In this document: positions 16,475-25,600 of the stretch, piece by piece
Position numbering within the stretch: position 1 is the stretch's first letter
Layout: each line of letters opens with the position of its first letter
DNA from: Nocardioides phosphati
Lineage (GTDB): Bacteria > Actinomycetota > Actinomycetes > Propionibacteriales > Nocardioidaceae
Assembly (NCBI RefSeq): GCF_014646375.1
Contig: NZ_BMNI01000001.1
Location: 393,949-457,948, forward strand
Reading direction: 5' to 3'
Length of the DNA: 64,000 nt
Position numbers and translations under genes: made by a program
The notes under the pieces: generated by a model
Seen by the model: only the letters and a program-made list of their open reading frames with translations
Databases searched by the model: none
Told to the model about the DNA's origin: nothing

Positions 16475-17214
16475 TCAGTCCCCGAGGCCGATGCCGGACG
16501 GCGCCATTGAGTGCGTTGGCTCCAGCGGGAACTCGCCCTTACGGCGCAGCGGCTTCGCGCCCTCGACGATGCGGTCGGGGTCGACGGCGGTGTGGGAGAG
16601 GTCGTAGCCGCCCCACGGGGAGCGCCCCGGGACGTGTCGGGTGCCGTACGCCGACGTTCGGTGATGATCGGCCCACCGGGCACCTGCATCGACTTCGGGT
16701 AGTGCTGCGAGATCCACTGGCGCGCCGGCTTTGAGAGCTTGTCCTTGTCCATGAGGCGAAGGCGGGACGGCACGATCTGGAGGTCGCGCCAGCCAGGGAG
16801 CGCGTGGTCGTGCCACATCTCGACGGCTTCGTTCTCGTTGTCGGTGATGCCGTTCCACTCGCAGGTTTCGCAGATCGCTTGGTACATCAGCTCGCCGACG
16901 CATGCGCAGCTCTCGTGCCTGTCGGCGTGCTTCCACGGCTCGCAGCGCAGGTCACTCGTGTAGAGCACGAATCCGTGGTCGGCCACCTGCGAGCTCTCGG
17001 GCACGGTGATCGAGTGGCGCCACATGCGGCTGTTGACGTGGGTCTTGTCGTGGGCGTGGAGGAACTGCCAGTGCTCCAACGCGGCGTCCAACTCATTTGG
17101 TGAGTAGTACGCCGTGGTGAAGTGCAGTCGAGCGCCAGTCCACTCCGGCGCGGCCTCAACGCGCGCCTCGTGGAGCATCCCCTCGATGTCGAAGGCGAGC
17201 TGCTCCTCGTTCAC
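16475..17214 (-). pseudogene. DUF6349-like transfer-operon gene broken by a one-base frameshift
   Basis: Reading from a GTG at 17214 (GTGA overlap with the upstream gene) gives good coding sequence with EEQLAFDIEGML, HTRMWRHSI-like and CEWNGITDNENEAVEMWHDHALPGW features up to GGPIITER. At about 16654 the frame is lost. The next frame then reads AYGTRHVPGRSPWGGYDLS and stops at 16475, as in related ICE proteins where the two pieces are continuous. The total length of 740 bases is one short of a multiple of three, so one base is missing. Sequencing error, true mutation and programmed shifting cannot be told apart from one sequence. Confidence 0.7.
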
Positions 17215-17495
17215 AAGGTTGCTCCCACATCGAGCAGCCAGTTGGCCCAGGCGAGTGCGCCGCCCGTGAGGACCGCGCCGCCGAGTGCCACGAAGAGCCC
17301 GGTCTTGCCCTTGCTTGCGATCTGCCAGCTTCCGTTCGATGAGCCGACCGCCCACGCCGCCGCGCTGATGATCACCATCAGCACGGACACGATCAGGCCG
17401 AACGTCAGCAGCGCGCCGACGATCGCGCGGAGCTGACTGGAGCCGCCGACCGCACCGAAGTCCGGGCCGACGGAGGCGAGGACGAGAGGACTCAT
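17211..17495 (-). CDS. small two-span membrane protein of the transfer operon, 94 aa
   Basis: Two hydrophobic helices (about residues 22-48 and 66-90) are joined by a short loop with GSSNGSWQIASKGKTG, the same layout and position as the ANSSNPHLAGRGK loop in the protein encoded at 15750-16067. The two are clearly related in plan and may both be membrane subunits of the channel or pilin-like. The gene starts with ATG at 17495, 15 bp after the NlpC/P60 gene. Confidence 0.72.
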   Translation of the reverse strand: MSPLVLASVGPDFGAVGGSSQLRAIVGALLTFGLIVSVLMVIISAAAWAVGSSNGSWQIASKGKTGLFVALGGAVLTGGALAWANWLLDVGATL

Positions 17496-17510
17496 GTTGC
17501 ACAGGTGTCC

Positions 17511-18617
17511 TCACGCGCCAAGGCGCCGCACCGTCATGGTTTCGCCAGCGAACTCGGAAAGGCTCCCGAACCGAACGTTGTCGCCGGTATGGGGTGCCTG
17601 GAGGATCTTGCCGTCGCCGACGTAGATCGCGACATGGTGCGGCGCAGACGAACCGGGGTGGACGAAGAAGATCAGGTCTCCCGGCTGTTTGTCGTCCCAG
17701 CCAACCGCGCGGCCGAACGTCGTCTGCGCACCCGAGTAGTGCGGAAGGCGCAGCTTGCCCCCTGAGGCCTTGTAGGCGGCGTACATGACCAGCCCAGAGC
17801 AGTCGAAACCCGGTCCACGGCCATCAGACCCGACTCCCGACGGGCCTGCGTAGGTGCCTCCACCCCATACGTACGGCTTGCCGAGCTGACTTCTTGCCGC
17901 GGCGATGAGCGCTCCTGGAAAGCCGGTGGGTAGGGGGCCACCGGCTGCTTGGTCCTCGACACACGACCCGCTTGTGGAGCCGGTGGCCAGCGCGTCGACG
18001 ATGGCCTCGGCTACCGGTTCGTAGGCGGCATACCTGTCAGGGAACGCCGACACCTCGACGGCCTGGGCCGCAGCACCCTTCGGCAGCAGCTTCCAGTCCG
18101 GGATGTCGAGCAGGCCGCGGGGAGAGCCGTGACTTGGTCCGCTCGGTCCGCCGTAGAACGCCTCCGCTTCGTACTCGGTGTCCATCAGGTTCTGGACGCT
18201 TCCCCAGCCGGTGCTCGGTCGCATCTGGAAGAGCCCGAGCGAGTCGTGGTCGCCGGCATTGCCATCGTTCGGATAGGTCGCTGACTCCGGATAGGCGTTC
18301 GTGTTGGAGAGCAGCCGGAGACTCGACTCGGTAAGCGCTGCCATGAGTGCGATGACGATTCCGTCGCGGCCGACATCCTTGGTTCCTGAACCGACGCTGA
18401 CGATCGTCGCCGCTCGCGTGAGCTGTGCCTGGTCGAGGGTGACGGTCACGCCGTCAGTCCGAGTTGCAGCGAGCTGGTTGGGTGTCTGCTCGACAACCGG
18501 GCTCGACGGCAGGCACGACGCTTGGGCCGCGGGGTTCATCAATGCGCCAAGCGCGAGCACCAAGCTCGCGGGCCCCAGCATGACTGCGACGAGACCGGCG
18601 ACAACCAGCTTGCGCAT
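17511..18617 (-). CDS. secreted NlpC/P60 peptidoglycan hydrolase of the conjugation system
   Basis: A 368-residue exported enzyme. A signal peptide (residues 1-30, MRKLVVAGLVAVMLG) leads into a lysozyme-like region with ALMAALTESSLR and DSLGLFQMRPSTGWG, which includes a Glu in the place expected for a transglycosylase. The C-terminal NlpC/P60 domain has the catalytic Cys in FDCSGL (about 270) and the His in HHVAIYVG (about 325). It would open the cell wall locally for the mating channel, like VirB1 proteins. It follows the VirB8-like gene by 3 bp. Confidence 0.87.
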   Translation of the reverse strand: MRKLVVAGLVAVMLGPASLVLALGALMNPAAQASCLPSSPVVEQTPNQLAATRTDGVTVTLDQAQLTRAATIVSVGSGTKDVGRDGIVIALMAALTESSLRLLSNTNAYPESATYPNDGNAGDHDSLGLFQMRPSTGWGSVQNLMDTEYEAEAFYGGPSGPSHGSPRGLLDIPDWKLLPKGAAAQAVEVSAFPDRYAAYEPVAEAIVDALATGSTSGSCVEDQAAGGPLPTGFPGALIAAARSQLGKPYVWGGGTYAGPSGVGSDGRGPGFDCSGLVMYAAYKASGGKLRLPHYSGAQTTFGRAVGWDDKQPGDLIFFVHPGSSAPHHVAIYVGDGKILQAPHTGDNVRFGSLSEFAGETMTVRRLGA

Positions 18618-18620
18618 CGC

Positions 18621-19301
18621 TCAGTCCAAGGGCTTGTCGATGAGCGAGAGGCGGAGCAGGTGACACTCGGGGTACGACGGCCCGCACACGATGAAGACCG
18701 TGAACGCGACCGCATGCGCCGAAGCGACGGGCTCTCGCTCCCAGACGCCCGAGCGGTGGCGCGTACCGCTGATCGTCAGTGCGGTCGTGCCCGGCAGGAG
18801 CTTGCCACCTGCCTGCGCTTCGGCGTCGGCCCACTTGCTTGGCGTCGACACTGAGTCGATAGTCAGCCACTGGCGAGTCTCGTACGCCGCCAGCTCGACC
18901 CACGCATCTTGTGTCGGCAGGTAGTTGTCGAGGTCGGAGATAAGGCCAGGTGTCGACTCGCCGGTCGGGTCGGCCACCGTCACGAGCTGTTCGATGTGAT
19001 CGGTGCGCGTCACGAGGGTGGCCGTGTCCCACCCAAAGATCGCCTCGGCGACCTGCCGGACGAACGTCTCGGGATCTGACGTCGGTCGCAGTGCCGAGAG
19101 CTCGGTAACCACCGGCTCGGTCCCGATCGGCGTCAGTTCGACGATGCGTGGTTTGGTGTCGGTCGGCCCGGTGTTTGACGAGTGCGAGCGGTGGACCAGG
19201 ACCGCGTGCGTCACGAACGCGATCAGCAACAGAGCGGTTGCCATGCCGGCGACGATGAGACGGCGTCGGCGGAGGTCATAAGAACTGGTCGGGTAGAGCA
19301 T
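18621..19301 (-). CDS. VirB8/TcpC-like membrane protein, 226 aa
   Basis: A short cytoplasmic N-terminus (SYDLRRRR), one membrane helix (about residues 15-35) and an external domain of about 180 residues. The helix-turn-strand order with FVRQVAEAIFGWDT and late strands VAFTVFIVCG fits the NTF2-like fold of VirB8/TcpC scaffold proteins of Gram-positive conjugation systems. No catalytic motif is expected. The gene stands between the ParB-like gene and the wall hydrolase. Confidence 0.65.
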   Translation of the reverse strand: MLYPTSSYDLRRRRLIVAGMATALLLIAFVTHAVLVHRSHSSNTGPTDTKPRIVELTPIGTEPVVTELSALRPTSDPETFVRQVAEAIFGWDTATLVTRTDHIEQLVTVADPTGESTPGLISDLDNYLPTQDAWVELAAYETRQWLTIDSVSTPSKWADAEAQAGGKLLPGTTALTISGTRHRSGVWEREPVASAHAVAFTVFIVCGPSYPECHLLRLSLIDKPLD

Positions 19302-19328
19302 CGGCTGGCCTTCGGGGAGTCGGGGTGG

Positions 19329-20324
19329 TCACGACCCAGGTGTGCCGGCTGACTCCTTGGCGAGGCTCACCGCTTCGGCGAACGCCCTGGTCTCGTCGAT
19401 CACGCGGAGGAACAGCGCCCAGTCGTCCGGCGTGATCTCGCGGGCGATCTGCTCGGCGTCGTACTTCTTCGACCAGCCGTCCATCTCGGCCCACTTGAGC
19501 GCGAACGATCGGGTCGACCGCTTCAACGTGGCGGCTTCGGCTTCGCGCCTCTCGCGGTTCTGCTTGATGCGGCGACGGCGCTCGGCCTTGGCCTCCTCCA
19601 GTGCCTCGTCGAGTCCCTCGTCGACGTTGGTGTCGTCGTCAGGCTTCATCTGCTCGGCGAGACGCTGCGCGGCCTTCACCTTGTGGTAGCTCGGATCAAC
19701 GGCGCCGCCGTTACGGATCGCTTCGAGTTCGGCCTCGGCGACCTGCCGCAGGTCTTTGGGGAGTTCCCGGTTGGCGGCGATGCGCTCGATCTCCAGGATC
19801 TGCTCCAGGCGGGTTTGAGCCGCCTTACCCGTGACCAGTTCGGCTGCTTGCCGATCGACTCGCCCGGGCTTCCCCTGCGGTGCGCTCGAATCGAGCGCAC
19901 CGTCCTGACCTGGGGAATTGTCGTTTGCCCCAAAGAGAGAGGCCTTCTTGCGCCGGTCAGCGTCCTCTTGGAGAAGCACCTTCATCTCCTTGTAGAGCTC
20001 GGTGGCTTCCATCATCGACAGCGGCTTGTGGGTGACGTTCTCGTCACGTTCGGCGAGGAGGCGGGTCAACCCGTCGCTGATCCCTGACCGCACCCACACG
20101 CGCAAGGTGCTCCAGCCGAGTCGCTTGGCGGCTTCGAGGCGGCGGTAGCCACAGATCAGGTAGCCGTCCGGCGTGATCGTCACGGGCTGGAGCAGACCGA
20201 CCCGCTTCATGGAGTCCATGAGCGGTGTCAGATCGCCGGCGTCGCGGCGGTGGCGCTCGCCGACGACGATGGTGTTGACCGCGCGGTCGAGTTCGACGTG
20301 GCCCCGATCAGACACGGCTCTCAC
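19329..20324 (-). CDS. ParB/Spo0J-like nuclease-domain DNA-binding protein
   Basis: The N-terminal 100 residues are a ParB N-domain: VGERHRRDAGDLTPLMDSMKRVGLLQPVTI, then the CTP-binding GYRRLEAAKRLGW motif, then ERDENVTHKPLSMME as in ParB/RepB proteins. The rest is highly charged and helical with a coiled coil (residues about 215-265, EEAKAERRRRIKQNRE). It could serve in stabilising or regulating the element. Start at 20324 (GTG) overlaps the upstream gene by 17 bases; a second GTG at 20315 would remove most of the overlap. No ParA of the partition type is next to it. Confidence 0.78.
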   Translation of the reverse strand: MRAVSDRGHVELDRAVNTIVVGERHRRDAGDLTPLMDSMKRVGLLQPVTITPDGYLICGYRRLEAAKRLGWSTLRVWVRSGISDGLTRLLAERDENVTHKPLSMMEATELYKEMKVLLQEDADRRKKASLFGANDNSPGQDGALDSSAPQGKPGRVDRQAAELVTGKAAQTRLEQILEIERIAANRELPKDLRQVAEAELEAIRNGGAVDPSYHKVKAAQRLAEQMKPDDDTNVDEGLDEALEEAKAERRRRIKQNRERREAEAATLKRSTRSFALKWAEMDGWSKKYDAEQIAREITPDDWALFLRVIDETRAFAEAVSLAKESAGTPGS

Positions 20325-21156
20325 CCGGCTCGGGGGCGAAGTCCGGCGACGCTTCTTCGACTTCGTCGGCGAGGAGGTGGTCGTCGAAGAGCTCGACGAG
20401 GTTCTCGCCGGTGGCCAGTCGTTGAAGCAGGCCGCGACTCCTCGCCGTCCCCTCGAAGTCGGGATGCGGGTCGCCCAGTACGGCGCGGAGCACGGAGAGC
20501 CAGGCGTCCTGCCTGATGTCGAGGAAGCCAGGACCGTCGCCCTCGCGGCGCAGCGATTGAAACGCGACTCGTGGATCGCCGCAGCGGCTGAGCCGGGCAG
20601 CGATGTACTCCATCCCGAGTCGCGCAGTCCTGGGCGCCCAGCCGAGGTCGACGAAGAACTTCACGGCATTGTCGAGCGCGAAGAACGCGTTGGTGGGCTC
20701 GCCGTCCGGATTCCTTGGCCTCGTTGCGTACGGATCAGCCATCATGGCGTGGAAGTGGAACGCCGGGTGGTAGTCGGCGATCTCGGAGTCTCGGTCGGCG
20801 AACCTCTCGGCATCGTGATAGTCGAGGCCAGCCGTCTTGCGGGCCTGCCCGGTCGAGCAGAGCAACCCCTCGGCCCGCGACTCGTAGATCAGCGTCAGTT
20901 CGACGGCGTGGGTGACGACGGCCCACGGGTCCTCGGCGACACGGGTGGAGCGCATCCGCATGACCTCGAAGGCGGCGGCGGCAGCGTCGGTTGGTTCCAT
21001 GCCGTACTTGTGGGCCAGCCCGGCGTACTTGTCCATCGTGTAGGTCATCAGCTCGGCGGCTTCGGGGCTGGTATGCCACGCCCGCGGTCCGGCGTACGCG
21101 AGGTCGAGCAGGAGGAGCCGCAGCCCCTCGGCCGTGGCGAAGGCGGGTTGGTTCAT
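20308..21156 (-). CDS. hypothetical protein of the transfer region, 282 aa
   Basis: A soluble, largely helical protein without signal or membrane segments. It has no motif I can assign with confidence. The ends overlap both neighbours (ATGA with the upstream gene). Strong third-position GC bias shows it is coding. It lies between the ParB-like gene and the small gene that follows the primase gene, so it may act in element maintenance. Confidence 0.6.
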   Translation of the reverse strand: MNQPAFATAEGLRLLLLDLAYAGPRAWHTSPEAAELMTYTMDKYAGLAHKYGMEPTDAAAAAFEVMRMRSTRVAEDPWAVVTHAVELTLIYESRAEGLLCSTGQARKTAGLDYHDAERFADRDSEIADYHPAFHFHAMMADPYATRPRNPDGEPTNAFFALDNAVKFFVDLGWAPRTARLGMEYIAARLSRCGDPRVAFQSLRREGDGPGFLDIRQDAWLSVLRAVLGDPHPDFEGTARSRGLLQRLATGENLVELFDDHLLADEVEEASPDFAPEPGESRV

Positions 21157-21527
21157 AGCCCGAGTCCTTCCTGGCTCGTGATGCTCGGGCTTGCGGAGTC
21201 TGGTCGAGCGATCGAGGTGCGGGAGATGCGGCGCGACGCCTTGGAGACGGCAGTGCCAGGGGTGCGACGTGCGCGGCGGGTCAGCTCAGCCTGGAGGTCG
21301 ATGCCGCGACGAACGAACTTGGAGCCGAGCAGGGTCGGTATCTCGCTGGGACGAACCCACGCCACGCCGGGCTGGGAGCGTTCGGTCTCCTGCGTGGCCT
21401 CGGCGGTCGGCACGGAGGGGTCGCGATGCACGGCGAGCGCGTCGACGGCCTTCTCGGCGTCGGGGGCCGGAGCCGGTTCGGGGAGGGTGCGGTCGCGGCG
21501 GCGTTCGTAGGGGTCTGGCGTGTTCAC
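21153..21527 (-). CDS. hypothetical basic, disordered protein, 124 aa
   Basis: The first 55 residues are rich in Pro, Ala, Glu and Arg and are probably disordered. The middle contains VAWVRPSEIPTLLGSKFVRRGIDLQAEL, which reads as a short helical motif, and the C-terminus is Ser/Arg-rich. No family is recognised. The start overlaps the primase stop and the stop overlaps the next gene as ATGA. Confidence 0.5.
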   Translation of the reverse strand: MNTPDPYERRRDRTLPEPAPAPDAEKAVDALAVHRDPSVPTAEATQETERSQPGVAWVRPSEIPTLLGSKFVRRGIDLQAELTRRARRTPGTAVSKASRRISRTSIARPDSASPSITSQEGLGL

Positions 21528-22441
21528 AGTCCCACCGCCTCAACCGCGTTCGTAGGGCGCGGCTCACTCGCCGGTCCCAGTCGTGTGGCGATCCGGTACG
21601 CCGACCGGATGGTCGCCATCGCCTCGCGCTCGGGCAGGCCTGCGGCGTACGCCGCCTCGCCGAGCAGGGAGGTCGTGGTGCTCAGGTCGTGGCCTTCCTC
21701 GGCCATCCGGCAAACCGCCCAGAACAGGCCGCCGTTGCGGCCACCCTCGGGTCGGGATGCCATCCACGCGGCGAGCTTGTCGGGACGAGCACCCACGGCG
21801 GGCAGGTCGGTTGGCGGGCGCATGGGCCGGGGCGGGTCGAGGAATCCGCGCAGCCCGGCCGCGTCGACCGGGCGGGGTTGGTGGTGTTCGGCGACCGCGA
21901 TCGGTTGGTAGTTGCGGGTGACGCCGTCCTCGCCGGTGACTTGGGAGGGCGGGATGATGATGTAGCCGCCGTCGCCTCGGAAGTCGATGTGCTTGCCGGG
22001 CACCTGCCAGGAGTGCTGCTCGCGCTCGCCGGTGTGGAGGAAATAGGCGTGCAGGCCGCCGGAGGGTGTCCGGACGAGCCATGCCCAGCCCTCGACGAAC
22101 CCAGCTCGCCGGGCGTGCTCGAAGGCGGTATACCCGGAGCCGGCCGTGTGGACATCGACGTCGACCACGTCGACGCCGCCGGCCGCTCCGGTCGGGACAC
22201 CGATGTTCGCGTCAGGCTGGCGACGCCACCAGAAGTTGATGATCTCCGGGTCGGCGCTGGCGTCTTGGAATCCGTGGACGGTTAGCGGGCGCTTTCCGCC
22301 GGGGACGCACGGAAAGACCGGGATGCCACTGGCTCCCAGGTGCTCTGCGGCCGTTGCGAGATCCGGTGCGTTGACCAGGTCGTTGAGGAGCCGCCGACTC
22401 CACCGGACTGTCGCGGCTCCCTGTTGGTGCACGTTGTTCAT
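21524..22441 (-). CDS. bifunctional primase-polymerase (prim-pol) domain protein
   Basis: A 305-residue protein with the archaeo-eukaryotic primase fold. It has FPCVPGGKRPLTVHGFQDAS (N-terminal beta-hairpin), NIGVPTGAAGGVDVVDVDVH with the catalytic Asp-x-Asp, SGGLHAYFLH, and GGYIIIPPSQV. The C-terminal part resembles a small helical primase-associated domain (GGRNGGLFWAVCRMAEEG). It probably primes replication of the transferred strand. The ATG at 22441 gives the first residue of the conserved part; earlier TTG and GTG codons in frame are possible but have no ribosome site. Confidence 0.82.
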   Translation of the reverse strand: MNNVHQQGAATVRWSRRLLNDLVNAPDLATAAEHLGASGIPVFPCVPGGKRPLTVHGFQDASADPEIINFWWRRQPDANIGVPTGAAGGVDVVDVDVHTAGSGYTAFEHARRAGFVEGWAWLVRTPSGGLHAYFLHTGEREQHSWQVPGKHIDFRGDGGYIIIPPSQVTGEDGVTRNYQPIAVAEHHQPRPVDAAGLRGFLDPPRPMRPPTDLPAVGARPDKLAAWMASRPEGGRNGGLFWAVCRMAEEGHDLSTTTSLLGEAAYAAGLPEREAMATIRSAYRIATRLGPASEPRPTNAVEAVGL

Positions 22442-22475
22442 GCACTCGACTGTTCTCACGCAAAGCACCAAAACT

Positions 22476-22509
22476 CGCCCGTCCCGGAGGCAGATTCATG
22501 GGACGGGCG
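22476..22509. repeat. perfect 10-bp inverted repeat built from two copies of the GGACGGGCG octamer
   Basis: CGCCCGTCCC (22476-22485) and GGGACGGGCG (22500-22509) are exact reverse complements around a 14-base centre. A third copy of the core (CGCCCGTCC) lies at 22567-22575. The hairpin lies in the 178-bp gap between the Tad regulator gene and the primase gene. It may end Tad transcription, or be a protein site, given how common the octamer is in this element. Confidence 0.6.
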
Positions 22510-22619
22510 GAGGGCGGGCGAAGCGATTCAGCCGACGTTTGTGCAGGTCACGGGGCACATTCGCATCGCCCGTCCGAAAGTCGAAGTAGTCCTCGGCGGC
22601 GGGGTTGCGCAGAGTCAGG

Positions 22620-25600
22620 TCAGGCGGACGGACGACGCCTGGAGTGGCCCCAGCCCTCCTTGCAAACCACATCGCTCGTCCTCTCGGGGAGGTCGATCGG
22701 CGGCAGATAGTCGTCCGTCCGGTTGAAGACGTCGTGGTTGAGCATGCGCTCGGCCAGTTCGAGGTGGCCTTGGGCGACTGCGACCTTCACCAAGTCGAGG
22801 CGGCAGATGTCGTCGTAAGGAGCTGCCGTGCACGCAGTCTCGGCGGCTTCCCTGGCCGTCTGGAGGTCGTCCCTCGCCAGCGCGTCGACCACGACGATGT
22901 GCGCTGTGTCGACGATCGCGTGGCCGATCGTCTCGTGGACTCGCTCTGTATCGAGCAACCACGTCCAGCCCTTGTCGCGGAGGTTGCTGAACGGAACGCC
23001 CGCGACGAGGCGGAGCGCCGTGCCCAGGTCCGCGATGCCGTCAGCGCCCCGTGCCTGCCCGCGGGTGCGCAGTCGTCGGAATAGGTCGACGTCGCAGAGC
23101 ACGTCCTCGACCTGATAGGTCCGAACCCCGGTCTCCTTGAACGCCGGTGACTTGTACGCCTGTGGCAGGTGCTCCTGTCCCGAGCGCGGGTTCATGCCCA
23201 GCCAGTTGCGGAGCGTCCCAAGGTCGGTTCGCGCGCGCGAGGGCGCCACTGCGAAGGCATCCGCCATGGCGGCTCCAGCTGTGCCCTTCGGATGGAGGAC
23301 GAGGTAGGCGAGCATTTCGACGAAGTACGGCTTTCGTTTCGTGATGGCGGTGCCGATGGGTCCGAAGGCTTTGGCGTTGACGGCTCCGAAGAGCGTCAGA
23401 CGAGGCCGCTTGTTGTCGTCGTCGAACCAGTCGGCGACGTCTTCGTCGAGCGTCGGGTCGGCTTCCTCGACGGTGCGGCGTACCTGCTCGGGCACGACCG
23501 GCGCGAGGGTTTCCACGTCTTCGACGGTGGTTGCCGCCGCCTCGACGTAAGCCTCGGCCGGCTCGGGCAACATCGAGCCGTCTCCGGCGGGACCTTCCTC
23601 GCGGACGTCGGTCAACTCCTCGCGCAGTGCTCCGGCCTGGTCGGCGAACGCCTGCCATCCGTCCGCGGCCTGCGCGAACGGAGGAACCTTCACCGGCTGG
23701 CTCTCGCGGGTCAGGTCGACAATGGCGGCGCAGGCGGTTGCTTCCTCGCTGGTGAGCCCGGCCGCCTGAACGTCGAGCCCCAGGACGGGCGCACGGAGCC
23801 GTCCAGTGTGGTCGACCTCGAACACGGTCGATTCGGGCACGGGCGCAGCCAGTGAGACCAGTGCAGTCCCGAGCCGGGAGGAAGGCGAGGCGAGGAGGGG
23901 CGCGAGTTCGACCGTCCCGTCGCCGGTCGTGATGACCACGCGGTACGGGTCGGGGTCGCCCCAACCGTTCTCCAGCGACACCGAGACGTCCCGTGCTGTG
24001 GTGGCAACTATCCGCTCGCCGCCGGCGTAGTGGCGCAGTCGGAGCGCGTCGAGCGGGGTGAGTTCCTCGCCGAGCCCGATGACGTTGACCTCGACGATGG
24101 TCGCCCACGGGTTCAGTGCCAACTCGGCCGCGATGTGCCGGGCCAGCGCCTTGCCGCGCTCGGGATCGCCCGCGAGAGCTACGACGCCGAGGTGCTCCAG
24201 GTTGACGAGGTGGAGACCGTCGCCGTCCTGCCCGACGGTGACGAGCAGTGGGTACGGCGGGAGCACATCGCCGCGCTCGGGCAGCGTGCCGCCGAGTCGG
24301 AGGGACCACTCGGTCCCTGTGCCCGTCCACGGTTCCGGCGGAACAGCGTCTTCGGCGAGGCGAAGCGTCACGGTGCCTTTGGCCAGAGTCGCAGTGACGA
24401 CGCGCGGAAGCGCTCGTCCCGAGTCGGAGCACTCACCGGCGAGGTGCATCAGCGCCCGGTCCAGATCCTCGATGGTGGTCGTCAGCGGTGCGCCGGAGAC
24501 GAACGCCGTCTTCTCGACTGCGCGCAGCTCTTCGGGAGGAGGGGCAATGGTCTGTCCGGGACGGCGGTAGCGGAGTTGGGTGTTGCGATGGGCACGTACG
24601 GCCAGCAGGACCAGTGCGGCGAGGACCGCCCCGGCGCCGGTCAGGCCCGGCACCAACCAGCCCGGTGCCGACGAGTCGACCTCGTCGTCAGCTTGGCCCG
24701 CATTGGCGGCCACCGGCACGGGATCAGGCTGGGCGGTGACCGTCCGCTTGGGAGTCAGCTCAACGGGTGGTGTCTCGACAGGCGGTTCCACATCGACAGG
24801 TGGCACGACCTCGACCGGAGGTTCCTCGGGCACCTCGGCCTTGTGCGTGGCCTGCCCCGGAATGGTGATCTCCCAGCCCGGCAGGATGAGGTCCGGGTCG
24901 ATCAGAGTCGCGCCGTCCGGCTGCACGGTGTCGCGGGATGCCTCGAAGAGCTCCGGGTAGCGCATCGGGTCACCGAGCTTCGCCTCGGCGATCTCCGACA
25001 GGCTGTCCCCGGGCTGCACGACGTACTCCTCGGACGGGCGATCCGCCTCGGGCTCGGGCGCCAGGTACGGAACCTTGAGCACCGTGCCGGAGACGATGAA
25101 GTCGGGTCGCCCATTGAGCACGTCCCTGTTGAGCGCGACGATCTCGGGGAACCGTGCACCGTCCCCGAGCAGGCGGTCGGCGATCCTCCACAGGCTGTCG
25201 CCGCGCTTAACCGTGTACTCGATAGTCGACTTCTCCGAGGTCGTGGCGTCGGCCGTGACGAGGACGGGCGCACCCGCGGGGAGGAGGGGCGCAGTCTCGA
25301 CGGCCGCGAGACGAGGCGTTTCGAGGACGGGCGCAGCGGTCGCGGCGTGGGCGGGCGGAGTCGGGAACGCCGCGATCACGGTCGGGGCAGCGACGAACAA
25401 CAACGCAGCGACCGTCACGAGTTGACCGACTGCCCGCTGTGGAGCACTGAGGCCGGGGAGGTTGGGAGTAGGCAGACCTCGCACCTGTGAGATGACTTCC
25501 AGCACTACCGAGATGGCGACGAACGCCCAGGCGAGCCAGGCGACGGTGGCGATGACGGCCATCGCGAGGGTTCCGTCGTCGGGGCTGGACAGGAGGGTTC

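Noticed and set aside
20173..22285. Two long plus-strand open frames opposite the ParB-like, unknown and primase genes
   Set aside because: Composition (Arg/Gly/Ser repeats) and opposing real genes mark them as shadows.
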